Positions 1 through 9,667 of a stretch of DNA of 58,306 nt are shown here, piece by piece. Below the pieces are notes generated by a model, which saw only the letters and a program-made list of their open reading frames with translations, did no database searches and was not told the origin of the DNA. The first letter of the stretch is position 1; each line of letters begins with the position of its first letter. Origin of the DNA: Immundisolibacter sp. (lineage in GTDB: Bacteria; Pseudomonadota; Gammaproteobacteria; Immundisolibacterales; Immundisolibacteraceae); contig NZ_JACIZD010000014.1 in NCBI RefSeq assembly GCF_014359565.1, forward strand, positions 1-58,306, read 5' to 3'. The translations under genes and the position numbers were made by a program.

Positions 1-1
1 T

Positions 2-103
2 CCCAAGCAAGTCGTGGTCGCCGCCATGCGCAAGCTCGTACACCTGATTTGGGGCGTTCTCAAATCCGGGCGTCCCTTCGACCCAGCCATCGGCTTGCCA
101 TGA
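2..103 (+). CDS. IS110-family transposase, C-terminal end (partial)
   Basis: The window opens inside a reading frame that ends at a TGA at 101-103. The visible 33 residues contain VVAAMRKLVHLIWGVLKSG, which resembles the conserved C-terminal helix of IS110/IS1111-type transposases (usually a VALVA-MRKLL-LNAMLK pattern). These enzymes combine an N-terminal DEDD RuvC-like domain with a C-terminal serine-containing domain; both lie upstream of the window. Whether the element is intact cannot be judged. The call rests on one short motif. Confidence 0.6.
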   Translation, partial: PKQVVVAAMRKLVHLIWGVLKSGRPFDPAIGLP

Positions 104-140
104 TCGGAGGAAGACAGTATCTGAAATATTCAGCGGAAAT

Positions 141-204
141 TGTAGGAGCCCGGCTGTGCCGGGCGATCATCACGCCCCTACCGCGCTCCTACCGGGTTTT
201 TTTT
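141..204 (+). repeat. REP-like hairpin with T-run (copy 1)
   Basis: GTAGGAGC at 142-149 pairs with GCTCCTAC at 185-192, and CCCGGC/GCCGGG forms an inner stem. Eight T residues follow (197-204), so on the plus strand it could terminate transcription. A second copy with the same outer and inner arms lies at 53413-53463, so this is a dispersed repeat and not a unique terminator. Confidence 0.7.
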
Positions 205-248
205 ACGGTGGCGGGCAACCGGGCTCCAGGACGGTTGTTCGGCGCTTC

Positions 249-716
249 CTAAAGCGCCTTCAGGCGCTCCAGCACGGCCGCGGCATGGTCCTTGACCTTT
301 ACCTTGCGCCAGGCCTCGCGCAGCACGCCGTCGGCATCGATCAGGAAGGTGCTGCGCTCGATGCCCAGCACGGTCTTGCCGTACATGTTCTTCTCGCGGA
401 TCACGTCGTAGGCGCGGCAGGCGGTTTCCTGCGCATCCGACAGCAGGTCGAAGCTGAATCCGTGCCGGGCGCGAAATTTCTCGTGGCTGGCCACGCTGTC
501 GCGGCTGACGCCCAGGATGACCGCCCCCAGCGCCGCAAATTCGCCGAACAGCTGCTGAAACTCCTGTCCTTCCTGGGTGCAGCCGGGCGTACTGTCCTTG
601 GGATAGAAATAAAGCACCACCGCCTGGCCACGCAGGTCGGCCAGGCTGATGGTCCGGTTGCCGGTGGCCGGCAGGCTGAAGTCGGGCGCCGGGGCGCCGA
701 TGATCGGTTCTGGCAT
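249..716 (-). CDS. bcp: Thioredoxin-dependent peroxiredoxin, Bcp/PrxQ family
   Basis: This 155-residue AhpC/TSA-fold protein reduces H2O2 and organic hydroperoxides in the cytoplasm. The peroxidatic cysteine is C46 in [12 protein letters not shown], with the expected T43 and P44 before it. The resolving cysteine found five residues later in E. coli Bcp is absent (G50/Q51). The only other cysteine is C100 in ETACRAYDV, so the enzyme may be 1-Cys or use a different partner. It is transcribed divergently from dapA, as often seen in gammaproteobacteria. Confidence 0.93.
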   Translation of the reverse strand: MPEPIIGAPAPDFSLPATGNRTISLADLRGQAVVLYFYPKDSTPGCTQEGQEFQQLFGEFAALGAVILGVSRDSVASHEKFRARHGFSFDLLSDAQETACRAYDVIREKNMYGKTVLGIERSTFLIDADGVLREAWRKVKVKDHAAAVLERLKAL

Positions 717-760
717 GGCTCGATTCCGGGCAGGTTGCGGGCGGCGGACAGGGGCTTGGC

Positions 761-790
761 TTGTCAGTCGGTGGACCGGGTCAGTACCAT
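761..790 (+). promoter_or_regulatory. Probable sigma-70 promoter for dapA
   Basis: TTGTCA (761-766) and TACCAT (785-790) are 18 bp apart, matching the -35 consensus at 5/6 and the -10 at 4/6. They lie about 28 bp before the chosen dapA start. An upstream in-frame start at 761 would fall inside this promoter, which favours the start at 818. Confidence 0.5.
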
Positions 791-817
791 ACCGGCCTTT
801 TCCAGCCGGACTTTTGC

Positions 818-1693
818 ATGATCCACGGCAGCGTTGTCGCCCTGGTCACCCCGATGACTGCGTCCGGGGCGATAGATTACGCGGCCCTGGCAAGGCTGGT
901 CGAATTCCACCTCGCATCCGGCACGCACGGCATCGTGGCGGTCGGCACCACCGGCGAGTCGCCAACACTCGACATGGACGAGCACATCGGCGTGATCGCC
1001 GAGGTGGTGCGCCGTGTCGATGGCCGCATTCCGGTCATCGGCGGCACCGGTGCCAACTCCACCGCCGAGGCCATCGAGCTGACGCGGGCCGCGTCCGACG
1101 CCGGTGTCGATGCCTGCCTGCTGGTGACGCCGTACTACAACAAGCCGACGCAGGAAGGCCTGTACAGGCACTTTCGCGCCGTGGCAGAGGCGGCGCCGAT
1201 CCCGCAGATTCTGTACAACGTACCCGGCCGCACGGCCTGTGACCTGCAGACCGACACCGTGCTGCGCCTGGCCGAGATTCCGAACATCGTCGGCCTGAAG
1301 GATGCCACCGGCAGCCTGGAGCGCGCCGCCGAGCTGCTGGCGCGGTGCCCGGCCGATTTCTGGCTATTCAGCGGCGAGGACGCCATCGCGGCCGAGCTCA
1401 TGCTGCGCGGCTATCGGGGCGTGATTTCGGTCACTGCCAATGTGGCGCCCAAGGCCATGGCGGCGATGAGCGAGGCGGCGCTGGCCGGGAATCGCGAACT
1501 GGCGCTGGCGCTCGATGCGCCGCTGCAGGCGCTGCACCGCAATCTGTTTGTCGAGGCCAACCCGATTCCGGTCAAGTGGGCGCTGGCCGAGCTGGAGCTG
1601 ATCGAGCCTGGCATTCGTCTGCCGCTGACACCCTTGTCTGCGGCCTGTCACGACACCGTGCGCGCGGCTTTGCGCCAGGCGTCCCTACTGTGA
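818..1693 (+). CDS. dapA: 4-hydroxy-tetrahydrodipicolinate synthase
   Basis: DapA condenses pyruvate with aspartate semialdehyde, the first committed step of diaminopimelate and lysine synthesis. The 291-residue protein has the normal length. Visible features are the GTTGES loop near residue 44, the PYYNKP stretch, Y133 in LYNVPGRT, and the Schiff-base lysine K161 in GLKDATG, matching the E. coli numbering. The start at 818 was chosen because the N-terminus then reads [13 protein letters not shown], as usual for the family. It heads dapA-bamC-MBL-purC-purL. A second DAP-pathway gene, dapE, lies 12 kb downstream. Confidence 0.97.
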   Translation: MIHGSVVALVTPMTASGAIDYAALARLVEFHLASGTHGIVAVGTTGESPTLDMDEHIGVIAEVVRRVDGRIPVIGGTGANSTAEAIELTRAASDAGVDACLLVTPYYNKPTQEGLYRHFRAVAEAAPIPQILYNVPGRTACDLQTDTVLRLAEIPNIVGLKDATGSLERAAELLARCPADFWLFSGEDAIAAELMLRGYRGVISVTANVAPKAMAAMSEAALAGNRELALALDAPLQALHRNLFVEANPIPVKWALAELELIEPGIRLPLTPLSAACHDTVRAALRQASLL

Positions 1694-1707
1694 TCCTGCG
1701 AGGCATC

Positions 1708-2379
1708 ATGCAGTTTTTCGTGCTCCGGCCGCGGGCCCTGGTCCTGGCCATGACCCTGCCGCTGCTGGGTGGCTGCGGTGCACTCTCGGGGCTGCTCGGC
1801 CACGATCCGCAGGAGCAGCAATACAAGCAGGCCGAAACGCTGCCGCCGCTGGAAGTGCCGCCGGATCTGACCGGCGTGGCCAGCTCCTCGGCCCTGGTCG
1901 TGCCCGGCATCGACGATGGCAGCGCGGCGGGGGTGAGTGGCGATGCGGATGCGTCAGCGTCGGGCGTCTCGCCGCCGCCGGAACAGCTGGCCGGCGATGG
2001 CGCCAAGTCCGGTCCGGCCGGGCCGCGTATCGAGAAAGGCAGCGAGGGCGCGCCGCGGCTGGTGGTGCCGGAGGATTTCGCCCGCGCCTGGCGCACCGTC
2101 GGCAAGGCGCTCGAAGCCGCCGAAATGAAGGTGGACGACCGCGACCGCTCGCGCGGCCTGTATTTCATCGATTACAAGCACAGCAAGCCGCGCGGCCGCA
2201 TTGCCCGCACGCTGATGTTCTGGGGGGGCGACGAGAGCACGCAGAAGGAGCGTTTCCTGGTGTTGCTGCAGTCCGCCGGCGAGCAGACCAACGTGCTGAT
2301 CTTCGACGAGAAGGAAAAGCTGGTCACGGCGCCGGTCGCCGAGGATATCCTGCGCAAGATTCAGCAGAACCTGGACTGA
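1708..2379 (+). CDS. bamC: Outer-membrane assembly lipoprotein BamC (NlpB)
   Basis: This is a 223-residue lipoprotein. The hydrophobic signal ends in LGGC, placing the lipidated cysteine at C23. BamC is an accessory subunit of the Bam complex, which folds beta-barrel proteins into the outer membrane. After a proline-rich unstructured linker (about residues 35-110), one helix-grip domain is visible (about 115-223, starting LVVPEDFARAW). E. coli BamC (344 aa) has two such domains, so this is a short form. The position directly after dapA matches E. coli. Only 14 bp separate the two genes. Confidence 0.85.
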   Translation: MQFFVLRPRALVLAMTLPLLGGCGALSGLLGHDPQEQQYKQAETLPPLEVPPDLTGVASSSALVVPGIDDGSAAGVSGDADASASGVSPPPEQLAGDGAKSGPAGPRIEKGSEGAPRLVVPEDFARAWRTVGKALEAAEMKVDDRDRSRGLYFIDYKHSKPRGRIARTLMFWGGDESTQKERFLVLLQSAGEQTNVLIFDEKEKLVTAPVAEDILRKIQQNLD

Positions 2380-2389
2380 CCACCGCGGC

Positions 2390-3157
2390 ATGCGCTTCGC
2401 CTCGCTGGGCAGCGGCAGTCGCGGCAACGCCACCCTGGTGCAGGCCGGCAGCACCACACTTCTGATCGACTGCGGCTTTGGCCTGGCCGACACGCGCCGC
2501 CGTCTGGGGCGACTGGGCCTGGAACTGTCCGACCTGACCGCCATCCTGCTCACGCACGAACACGGCGATCATGTGGCGGGGGTGGGTCCGGTGGCGCGCG
2601 CCGGCGGCATGCCGGTGTGGGCCACGCCCGGCACGCTGGCCGCGCTGGCGCCGCAGGTCGGCGATCTGCCGCAGGTGCGCACCATCAACTGCCACGCGCC
2701 CTGGGAAATCGGCGATTTGTCCATCACGCCGTTTCCGGTGCCCCACGACGGGCGCGAGAGCTGCCAGTACCTGCTGTCGGACGGCGCGCGGCGTTTCGCG
2801 GCGGTCACCGACCTTGGCCATACCACCGCTCACATGGCGGCCCTGCTGGGTGGCTGCGAGGGCCTGCTGTTCGAGTGCAATCACGACCGCGATCTGCTGC
2901 TCGGTGGCCCGTATCCGCCATCACTCAAGCGGCGGGTGGATGGCTATCTGGGGCATCTGAGCAACGCTGCGGCGGCGGCCTTCATCGGTGGCCTGGATTG
3001 TCGGCGCTTGCAGCACTTCGTGGCGGCGCATCTGAGCGAGCAAAATAACCGCCCGGAACTGGCACAGGCCGCCATGGCCGGCGCGCTGGGCTGCGGCGCG
3101 GACTGGATTGCCGTCGCCGACCAGGACCTGGGCATCGACTGGTGCGAGCTGGCCTGA
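2390..3157 (+). CDS. MBL-fold metallohydrolase (YycJ/WalJ-like)
   Basis: This 255-residue metallo-beta-lactamase-fold protein begins with MRFASLGSGSRGNATLV. It carries the metal motif LTHEHGDH near residue 54, a later histidine in FPVPHDG, aspartate in AVTDLGHTT, and a C-terminal AAHLSEQNN. It resembles YycJ/WalJ and the MBL protein placed between bamC and purC in Pseudomonas. The substrate is unknown; nucleic acid or phosphodiester hydrolysis is plausible by family. It starts 11 bp after bamC. Confidence 0.85.
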   Translation: MRFASLGSGSRGNATLVQAGSTTLLIDCGFGLADTRRRLGRLGLELSDLTAILLTHEHGDHVAGVGPVARAGGMPVWATPGTLAALAPQVGDLPQVRTINCHAPWEIGDLSITPFPVPHDGRESCQYLLSDGARRFAAVTDLGHTTAHMAALLGGCEGLLFECNHDRDLLLGGPYPPSLKRRVDGYLGHLSNAAAAAFIGGLDCRRLQHFVAAHLSEQNNRPELAQAAMAGALGCGADWIAVADQDLGIDWCELA

Positions 3158-3190
3158 ACTGTTTTTGGACCATCAACCCGGAATCCGACC

Positions 3191-3919
3191 ATGAGCTACC
3201 CGCACGGCGCCGAGCTGTACCGAGGCAAGGCCAAGACCGTCTACGCCACCGACGACGCCGATCTGCTGTTGATGCACTACCGCGACGACACATCGGCCTT
3301 CGATGGCGAGAAAAAGGCCGCCCTGGCGCGCAAGGGCATGGTCAACAACCACATCAACGCCTTCGTGATGACGCGCCTGGCGCAGGCCGGCGTGCCCACG
3401 CATTTCGTGCGCATCGTCGGCCCGCAGGAGAGCCTGGTGCGGCGCCTGGACATGGTGCCGGTGGAATGCGTGGTGCGTAACGTGGCCGCCGGAAGTCTGG
3501 TGCGGCGCCTGGGCGTGACCGAGGGGCTGGAACTGGACCCGCCGCTGTTCGAGCTGTTCCTGAAAAACGATGCCCTGCACGATCCGATGGTCAACGACGA
3601 CCACGTGCTGGCCTTCGGCTGGGCTACGGCTGCGGAACTCAAGCGCATGCGGGAGCTGAGCATCGCCGTCAACGGTGTGCTCAAGCCCCTGTTCGCCGGC
3701 GCCGGCATCACCCTGGTCGACTACAAGCTCGAATTTGGCCGCTACCGGGGCGAGCTGCTGCTGGGCGACGAGTTCACGCCCGACGGCTGCCGTCTGTGGG
3801 ACGCCGGCAGCGGCGAGCGCCTCGACAAGGACCGCTTCCGGCGCGACCTGGGCGGCGTGGTGGAAGCTTACGAGGAAGTCGCCCGGCGTCTGGGTGTCGA
3901 CCTGCAGGCGCAGGGCTGA
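3191..3919 (+). CDS. purC: SAICAR synthetase
   Basis: PurC joins aspartate to carboxyaminoimidazole ribotide with ATP in purine synthesis. The 242 residues match the bacterial single-domain form. Recognisable segments are [15 protein letters not shown] at the ATP-binding end, [36 protein letters not shown] and the C-terminal [14 protein letters not shown]. It lies 33 bp after the MBL gene and 4 bp before purL, so the two purine genes are probably co-expressed. Confidence 0.97.
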   Translation: MSYPHGAELYRGKAKTVYATDDADLLLMHYRDDTSAFDGEKKAALARKGMVNNHINAFVMTRLAQAGVPTHFVRIVGPQESLVRRLDMVPVECVVRNVAAGSLVRRLGVTEGLELDPPLFELFLKNDALHDPMVNDDHVLAFGWATAAELKRMRELSIAVNGVLKPLFAGAGITLVDYKLEFGRYRGELLLGDEFTPDGCRLWDAGSGERLDKDRFRRDLGGVVEAYEEVARRLGVDLQAQG

Positions 3920-3923
3920 GCCG

Positions 3924-6900
3924 ATGGCCAAGCCGCTGTTCCTGGTCGGTGGGCCGGCGCTGACCGAATTTCGCCTGGCCAGGCTGGTGCAAAACCTGCA
4001 GGCGGTGCTGCCGGACCTGCGCGACCTGCAGACCGAGGCCGTTTACCTGGCCCAAGTGATGCCGGGCACCGATCCGGCGCCGCTGGCCGCGCTGGTGCAG
4101 GGCACGCCCGCGCCGCTCGCGCTGGCGCCCGGCGAAGTGCTGGCCCTGCCGCGCCCGGGCACGCAGACGCCGTGGTCCAGCAAGGCCACCGACATTGCCG
4201 CCGTGTGCGGCCTGACCGGCGTGCGGCGTATCGAGCACGGCGTGCGCTATCGGCTGACCCTGGCCGGCGCAGCGCCGACGCAGGCGCAGCTTGCCGCCGC
4301 GGCGCCCTGGCTGCACGACCGCATGACCGAGGTTCTGACCGCCGACGCCGGCTTGGCCGGGCGGCTGTTCGAGGCCGCGCCGGCGGCGCCGCTGGCGATC
4401 GTGGATGTGCTCGGCGGCGGCCGGGCGGCGCTCGAGCGGGCCAACCGCGAGCAGGGCCTGGCCCTGTCGGCGGACGAGCTCGATTACCTCGAGCGCTGGT
4501 TCGCGCGCCTGCACCGCAACCCGACCGACGTCGAGCTGATGATGTTCGCGCAGGTCAACTCCGAGCACTGTCGGCACAAGATTTTCAACGCCGAGTGGCT
4601 CATCGACGGCGTGGCGCAGGAGCTGTCCCTGTTCGACATGATCCGCCACACCCACCGTCGCAGCCCGCAGGGCACGCTGGTGGCCTACCGCGACAACGCG
4701 GCGGTGATCGAAGGCCATCCGGCGCGCCTGCTGGTGGTGGACGCGGACAGCCGCGAGTACCGGCAGCTCGCCACCAGCGCGCACATCCTGACCAAGGTGG
4801 AGACGCACAACCACCCGACCGCGATCGCGCCGTTCCCGGGCGCCGCCACCGGCGCCGGCGGCGAGATTCGCGACGAGGCCGCCACCGGCCGCGGTGCCTT
4901 CAGCAAGGCGGGTCTGGCCGGCTTCATGGTGTCGAACCTGAACCTGCCCGGCCTGCCGCAGCCCTGGGAGCGGCCCTACGGCAAGCCGGACCGCATCGTG
5001 AGCGCGCTCGACATCATGCTCGACGGCCCGATCGGTGCGGCGGCCTTCAACAACGAGTTCGGCCGGCCGAACCTGGCCGGCTTCTTCCGCACCTACGAGC
5101 AGGCCGTCGGCGGCCGGGTGCGCGGTTACCACAAGCCGATCATGCTGGCCGGCGGCATGGGCAACATCATCCCGCAGCAGGTGCACAAGCAAGAGCCGCC
5201 GGTCGGGGGGCTGGTCGTGCAGCTGGGCGGTCCGGGCATGCGCATCGGCATCGGCGGCGGCGCCGCCTCGTCGCTGGGTGTGGGCGACAACGCGGCGGAA
5301 CTCGATTTCAACTCCGTGCAGCGCGGCAATCCGGAAATGCAGCGCCGCGCGCAGGAAGTGATCGACCGCTGCTGGCAGTTGGGCGCGGACAACCCCATCC
5401 TGAGCATCCACGACGTCGGCGCCGGCGGGCTGTCGAATGCGGTGCCGGAAATCGTCGATGCCGCCGGGCGCGGCGGCGCGTTCGACCTGCGCGCGGTGCC
5501 CAGTGCCGACCCCAGCCTGTCGCCGCTGGAACTGTGGTGCAACGAGGCGCAGGAGCGCTACGTGCTGGTCATCGCCGCCGCCGACCGGGCGCGCTTTGCC
5601 GCCATCTGCGCCCGCGAGCGCTGTCCGTTCGCGGTGCTGGGCGAGGTCGGCGGCGACGGTCTCCTGCGCCTGTACGACGGCGCCGAGGGCGCCACGGCGG
5701 TCGACGTGGAACTCACATCCCTGCTCGGTCAGGGCGCCGCGGCGCCGGCCGCGCCGCAGGCCAGTGGGCACGATCGCCTGCCGCGCCTGCGGCGGGACGT
5801 GCGCTCGCTGCCGCCCAGCCCGGCGCCTTTCGACCTGGATGCGGTGGATATTGCCCAGGCCGCGCGGCGCGTGCTGCAACTGCCGGCGGTGGCCGACAAG
5901 CGGTTCCTGATCAGTATCGGTGACCGCAGCGTCGGCGGGCGCGTGTGCCGCGACCAGCTGGTTGGGCCGTGGCAGGTGGCGGTGGCCGATGTGGCCGTGA
6001 CCGCCAGCGATTTCTACGGCTACACCGGCGAGGCGATGGCGCTCGGCGAGCGCACGCCGGTGGCGCTGCTGGATGCGGCCGCCGCGGCGCGCCTGGCGGT
6101 GGCCGAGGCCATCACCAACATCGCCGCCGCCGACGTGGCGCAGCTGTCGGCCATCAAGCTGTCCGCCAACTGGATGGCCGCCGCCGGCGAACCGGGCGAG
6201 GACGCCGCGCTGTATGCCGCCGTGCGCGCGGTCGGCATGGAGCTGTGCCCGGCGCTGGGCATCGCCATTCCGGTCGGCAAGGACTCGCTGTCCATGAAAA
6301 CCACCTGGCGCGACGGGGACGGCACCGACAAGGCCGTCGTGTCGCCGGTGTCGCTGGTGGTCACGGCGTTTGCGCCGGTCGGCGACGTGCGCCGCACGCT
6401 GACGCCGCAGCTTCATCTGGATGCCGGTGACAGCCGCCTGCTGCTGCTGGACCTAGGCGCCGGTCGCGGCCGGCTGGGTGGCAGCGCGCTGGCGCAGGTG
6501 CTGGGCGCCACCGGCAGCACGCCGCCGGATCTGGAACATCCGCAGCTGCTGGCCGGGCTGTTCCGCTTCGTGCGCGAGGCTGCGGGCCATGGCCTGCTGC
6601 TGGCCTACCACGACCGCTCCGACGGCGGCCTGCTGGCGACGCTGTGCGAGATGGCCTTTGCCGGCCACTGCGGGCTGGATGTCGACCTCGATGGCGCCGG
6701 CAACCACCCGCTGCGGGCGCTGTTCAACGAGGAACTCGGCGTCGTGGTGCAGGTGCGCAGCGCGGACCTGGCGTCGGTGCAGGACCTGCTGACGGCTTGC
6801 GGCATCCGCGACCTGGCGATCGACCTCGGTGCGCCGTGCCCTGACGGCGACGTCACGTTCCGCTTCGGCGGGCAGACTGTGCTGCGCGCGCCGCGGGTCG

Positions 6901-7820
6901 AGCTGCACCGCCTGTGGTCGGCCACCTCGCACGCCATCGCGCGCCTGCGCGACGATCCCGACTGCGCGGACGAGGAATACGACGGCCTGCTCGATGCCGA
7001 CGATCCGGGTTTGATCGCCCAGGTTCCATTCGCCCTCGCGCCGCCGCGCGGCACCGGCGCGAAGCCGCGCGTCGCCATCCTGCGCGAGCAGGGCGTCAAC
7101 GGTCAGCTCGAAATGGCGGCTGCGTTCGAGCGTGCCGGCTTTGCGCCGGTCGACGTGCACATGAGCGACATCCTGGCCGGCCGGGCCACTCTGGATGAAT
7201 TCCGCGTGCTGGCCGCCTGCGGCGGCTTCTCGTACGGCGACGTGCTCGGCGCCGGGCGCGGCTGGGCGCAGGCCATTCTGGGCAATCTGCAGGCCCGCGC
7301 GCAGTTCCAGGCCTTCTTCGCCCGGCCGGACACCCTCACGCTGGGCGTCTGCAACGGCTGTCAGATGCTGTCACAGCTCGATGGCCTCATACCCGGCACC
7401 GATCATTGGCCGCGCTTCGCGCGCAACCGCTCGCAGCAGTTCGAGGCGCGTCTGGCGCTGGTCGAGGTATTGGAAGGCCCGAGCGTGTGGCTGCGCGGCA
7501 TGGCCGGTGCGCGGCTGCCGATCGTGGTGGCGCACGGGGAGGGGCGGGCGGTGTTCGACACCGACACCCCGGCACCGGCGGCGCTGCGCTACGTCGACGG
7601 CCGCGGCCGGGTGGCGGCGCGCTATCCGGCCAATCCGAACGGCTCACCGGGCGGCATGACGGGTTTCAGCTCCGCCGACGGCCGGGTGACGATCATGATG
7701 CCGCACCCGGAACGGCTGTTCCGCACCGTGCAGCATTCCTGGCACCCGGCCGACTGGGGCGAGGATGGCCCGTGGCTGCAGCTGTTCAGCAATGCGTATG
7801 CGTGGGTGGTGCAGGGCTGA
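3924..7820 (+). CDS. purL: Phosphoribosylformylglycinamidine synthase
   Basis: This is the large single-chain FGAM synthase (1298 aa, close to the 1295 of E. coli), which converts FGAR, glutamine and ATP to FGAM. An N-terminal PurS-like domain, a linker and tandem AIRS-type ATP-binding domains (about residues 170-980) precede a class I glutamine amidotransferase. In that last domain CNGCQM carries the nucleophile C1143, and MPHPERLFR supplies the histidine and glutamate of the triad. The start at 3924 gives [10 protein letters not shown]; longer in-frame extensions would overlap purC extensively. Confidence 0.97.
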   Translation: MAKPLFLVGGPALTEFRLARLVQNLQAVLPDLRDLQTEAVYLAQVMPGTDPAPLAALVQGTPAPLALAPGEVLALPRPGTQTPWSSKATDIAAVCGLTGVRRIEHGVRYRLTLAGAAPTQAQLAAAAPWLHDRMTEVLTADAGLAGRLFEAAPAAPLAIVDVLGGGRAALERANREQGLALSADELDYLERWFARLHRNPTDVELMMFAQVNSEHCRHKIFNAEWLIDGVAQELSLFDMIRHTHRRSPQGTLVAYRDNAAVIEGHPARLLVVDADSREYRQLATSAHILTKVETHNHPTAIAPFPGAATGAGGEIRDEAATGRGAFSKAGLAGFMVSNLNLPGLPQPWERPYGKPDRIVSALDIMLDGPIGAAAFNNEFGRPNLAGFFRTYEQAVGGRVRGYHKPIMLAGGMGNIIPQQVHKQEPPVGGLVVQLGGPGMRIGIGGGAASSLGVGDNAAELDFNSVQRGNPEMQRRAQEVIDRCWQLGADNPILSIHDVGAGGLSNAVPEIVDAAGRGGAFDLRAVPSADPSLSPLELWCNEAQERYVLVIAAADRARFAAICARERCPFAVLGEVGGDGLLRLYDGAEGATAVDVELTSLLGQGAAAPAAPQASGHDRLPRLRRDVRSLPPSPAPFDLDAVDIAQAARRVLQLPAVADKRFLISIGDRSVGGRVCRDQLVGPWQVAVADVAVTASDFYGYTGEAMALGERTPVALLDAAAAARLAVAEAITNIAAADVAQLSAIKLSANWMAAAGEPGEDAALYAAVRAVGMELCPALGIAIPVGKDSLSMKTTWRDGDGTDKAVVSPVSLVVTAFAPVGDVRRTLTPQLHLDAGDSRLLLLDLGAGRGRLGGSALAQVLGATGSTPPDLEHPQLLAGLFRFVREAAGHGLLLAYHDRSDGGLLATLCEMAFAGHCGLDVDLDGAGNHPLRALFNEELGVVVQVRSADLASVQDLLTACGIRDLAIDLGAPCPDGDVTFRFGGQTVLRAPRVELHRLWSATSHAIARLRDDPDCADEEYDGLLDADDPGLIAQVPFALAPPRGTGAKPRVAILREQGVNGQLEMAAAFERAGFAPVDVHMSDILAGRATLDEFRVLAACGGFSYGDVLGAGRGWAQAILGNLQARAQFQAFFARPDTLTLGVCNGCQMLSQLDGLIPGTDHWPRFARNRSQQFEARLALVEVLEGPSVWLRGMAGARLPIVVAHGEGRAVFDTDTPAPAALRYVDGRGRVAARYPANPNGSPGGMTGFSSADGRVTIMMPHPERLFRTVQHSWHPADWGEDGPWLQLFSNAYAWVVQG

Positions 7821-7821
7821 G

Positions 7822-7886
7822 GGCGGCGCCGGTTGCTTGCGCGGAAGCGAGCGGGCGGCCGCGCGGCCGCCCGAGCAGGCGCCGCC
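7822..7886. terminator. Nested palindromes between convergent genes
   Basis: A perfect 20-bp palindrome (7853-7872, GGGCGGCCGC and its mirror) lies inside an outer inverted repeat, GGCGGCGCC (7822-7830) and GGCGCCGCC (7878-7886). It sits exactly between the ends of purL and the DUF465 gene, so it may end transcription from both sides. There is no T-run, so a Rho-independent mechanism is not assured. Confidence 0.5.
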
Positions 7887-8135
7887 TCAGTTGCCTGGCC
7901 AGGCGCGCAGCTTCTGGAACAGCGCGTCCTTGAGCGCGAGACGCTCTTTCTTGCGCTGTTCGAGGTAGCTGTCCGCGGTGTTCTCGATCCCGGCTTCGAT
8001 GCGGTGCACTTCACGGTCGATTTCGTGGTATTGCGCGAACAGGGTCGCGAAATGCGGGTCGCCGACCTTCAGGGCATGAATGGCGTCGTTGAACTCGGGA
8101 AATTCGTGGTGCAGGTCGTGCTTGTCGAGACTCAT
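7887..8135 (-). CDS. DUF465 (YdcH-like) small protein
   Basis: This 82-residue, highly charged, helical protein has the DUF465 signature: HEFPEFNDAIHALK near the N-terminus, FATLFAQYHEIDREVHRIE in the middle, and the basic LEQRKKERLALKD stretch near the end. The family forms short coiled-coil hairpins, and its molecular role is unknown. The start at 8135 gives MSLDKHDLHHEFPE; longer in-frame extension upstream has no family similarity. Confidence 0.9.
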   Translation of the reverse strand: MSLDKHDLHHEFPEFNDAIHALKVGDPHFATLFAQYHEIDREVHRIEAGIENTADSYLEQRKKERLALKDALFQKLRAWPGN

Positions 8136-8272
8136 GGGGGGTTCCTTGTGGAGACTGGCAGGCAACCGGGTGCCCGGCGGCTGATGACACGATAGGCGCA
8201 GACGCGGGCGGCGGCATTGATTGCCGGCAACCCGATATCTCACGGCTTGCTGCTTGATAGCCCCGGGTCGAC

Positions 8273-9526
8273 TCACAGGCCCATGATCGCCCGATAGCCT
8301 CGCCAGAAGCCGCGCATGCCGACCTCGGTCAGCGTGCTGTCGATGTCGGCGATGTCGCGCCCGCCCATCTCGACGATGGAGCAGGCGTCGCCGTCGCGCA
8401 CGATGGCGTTCTGCACCAGCTCGCACACGTCGCCGTCTTCCATCGAGATCAGCCCGGCCGGGCCGATCAGGTTGATCTGCTTGATGCGCATGGCGCGCTG
8501 GGCGGGCGTGTCGTCGACGTAGCCGAAGTAGGTCCAGATCAGCTCGAACTGCTGCGGCCCGTGGGTGACGATCTGGCGCGTGGCCAGGGTATTGGCGATC
8601 TGCTGCGCCACCAGGTTCGGGAAGATGACGTGGATGCACAGCGTGTCGCCGTCGGCATACTCCAGCCAGCCCTTGAGCACGCTGGGGTCGGCCAGGCTGT
8701 AGTTTTCCTGGTACGAGCGCCCGCCTTCCTGCTTGTAACTGTCCAGGCGCCCTTCGTCGGTGCCGGACCGGGCGTGGATGCAGTTGTGCATGCCCTCGTA
8801 GCCGCCCATCTCGGTGCCGCAGATCTGCGAGGCCCGGTACAGGCCAAACGTGGCATGGAACAGGTGGAGCAGGCTGGCGTGGTAGGGGTCGTGGGTGTTG
8901 TCGGCGTACAGCTTCCAGTTGGAATGCACGAACTGGCGGTGGTAGCCGAGCACCTCGACCGGCCGGTTGAACATGCGCCGGTGGTAGTCGGCCATGCGCG
9001 GGCCGAAATACTCCTCGACCGACGGCATGTCGGCGGCAAAGCTGGCGAAGATGCACTCGCCGAAGACCTCGACATTGAGCTTGTGCAGGCCATGCTGCTT
9101 CATGTCGAAATCGGCCGGGTAGCCGCCCTTGCCGCCCAGGCCCTTCCTGAACGGCACGCCGATCAGGTCGCCCTTGGCGTCGTAGGCCCACTGGTGGTAG
9201 ACGCAGGTCAGCGTGTCGGCATTGCCGCGAAGGTCCCGGCACACCAGCGCGCCGCGGTGCGCGCAGCGGTTCACCAGCACATGGAACTGACCGGCGCGGT
9301 CGCGGCTGACGATGACCGGCGTGTCGCCGACATGGGTGGTCTTGTAGTCACCGGCGTTGGGCAGCTCGGCGGTCAGGGCGACGAAGTTCCAGGTCCGGCC
9401 GCGAAAGATGCGCTCCTGCTCCAGGGCGTAGATGGCCGGGTCCTGATACACCCGGTAGGGCACGCGGGTGAAGCCTTCCGCGGGCCAGACAAGATCGGTA
9501 ACGGGCAAGGTACTTGGAGCGTTCAT
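8273..9526 (-). CDS. Rieske aromatic-ring-hydroxylating oxygenase, alpha subunit
   Basis: This 417-residue oxygenase large subunit has an N-terminal Rieske domain with cluster ligands C88, H90, C108 and H111 (CAHRG ... CVYHQW). The catalytic domain has the mononuclear iron motif N210-x2-D213-x2-H216-x4-H221. The overall look is of the benzoate/anthranilate-type alpha subunits. Such enzymes add O2 to aromatic rings using electrons from a reductase. No beta subunit, ferredoxin or reductase gene is adjacent, so the partners must be encoded elsewhere, or this is a homomultimeric type. The start at 9526 (MNAPSTLP) was chosen over an extension with no family similarity. Confidence 0.88.
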   Translation of the reverse strand: MNAPSTLPVTDLVWPAEGFTRVPYRVYQDPAIYALEQERIFRGRTWNFVALTAELPNAGDYKTTHVGDTPVIVSRDRAGQFHVLVNRCAHRGALVCRDLRGNADTLTCVYHQWAYDAKGDLIGVPFRKGLGGKGGYPADFDMKQHGLHKLNVEVFGECIFASFAADMPSVEEYFGPRMADYHRRMFNRPVEVLGYHRQFVHSNWKLYADNTHDPYHASLLHLFHATFGLYRASQICGTEMGGYEGMHNCIHARSGTDEGRLDSYKQEGGRSYQENYSLADPSVLKGWLEYADGDTLCIHVIFPNLVAQQIANTLATRQIVTHGPQQFELIWTYFGYVDDTPAQRAMRIKQINLIGPAGLISMEDGDVCELVQNAIVRDGDACSIVEMGGRDIADIDSTLTEVGMRGFWRGYRAIMGL

Positions 9527-9601
9527 GGTGTTTCTCCGGCGGGCTGAAGCGTTGAACGGATTATGACTGCAGGACGGCGGGCCGCAAATTGACATCGGCC
9601 T

Positions 9602-9650
9602 GTCACCGCTCCGTCAACAAGTCACATTACTGTCACTTACTTTTTGTGAC
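9602..9650. promoter_or_regulatory. Cluster of GTCAC half-sites in a divergent intergenic region
   Basis: GTCAC occurs at 9602, 9621 and 9632, with GTCA at 9613 and the inverted GTGAC at 9646. Two of the spacings are 11 bp. The cluster ends 18 bp before the EAL-GGDEF start and lies about 80 bp upstream of the Rieske gene. This resembles a regulator-binding array. The regulator is unknown. Confidence 0.35.
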
Positions 9651-9667
9651 CATACAGGTATTGCAGC

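Noticed and set aside
121-136. CTGAAATATTCAGCGG, resembling the first hairpin of the five-hairpin element
   Set aside because: Only about 13 of 15 bases match and the rest of the element is absent; chance is not excluded.
3774-6416. 880-codon open frame on the minus strand across purL
   Set aside because: High GC leaves long antisense frames. Its residues are arginine/histidine/glutamine-rich without family motifs, while purL on the plus strand is fully conserved.
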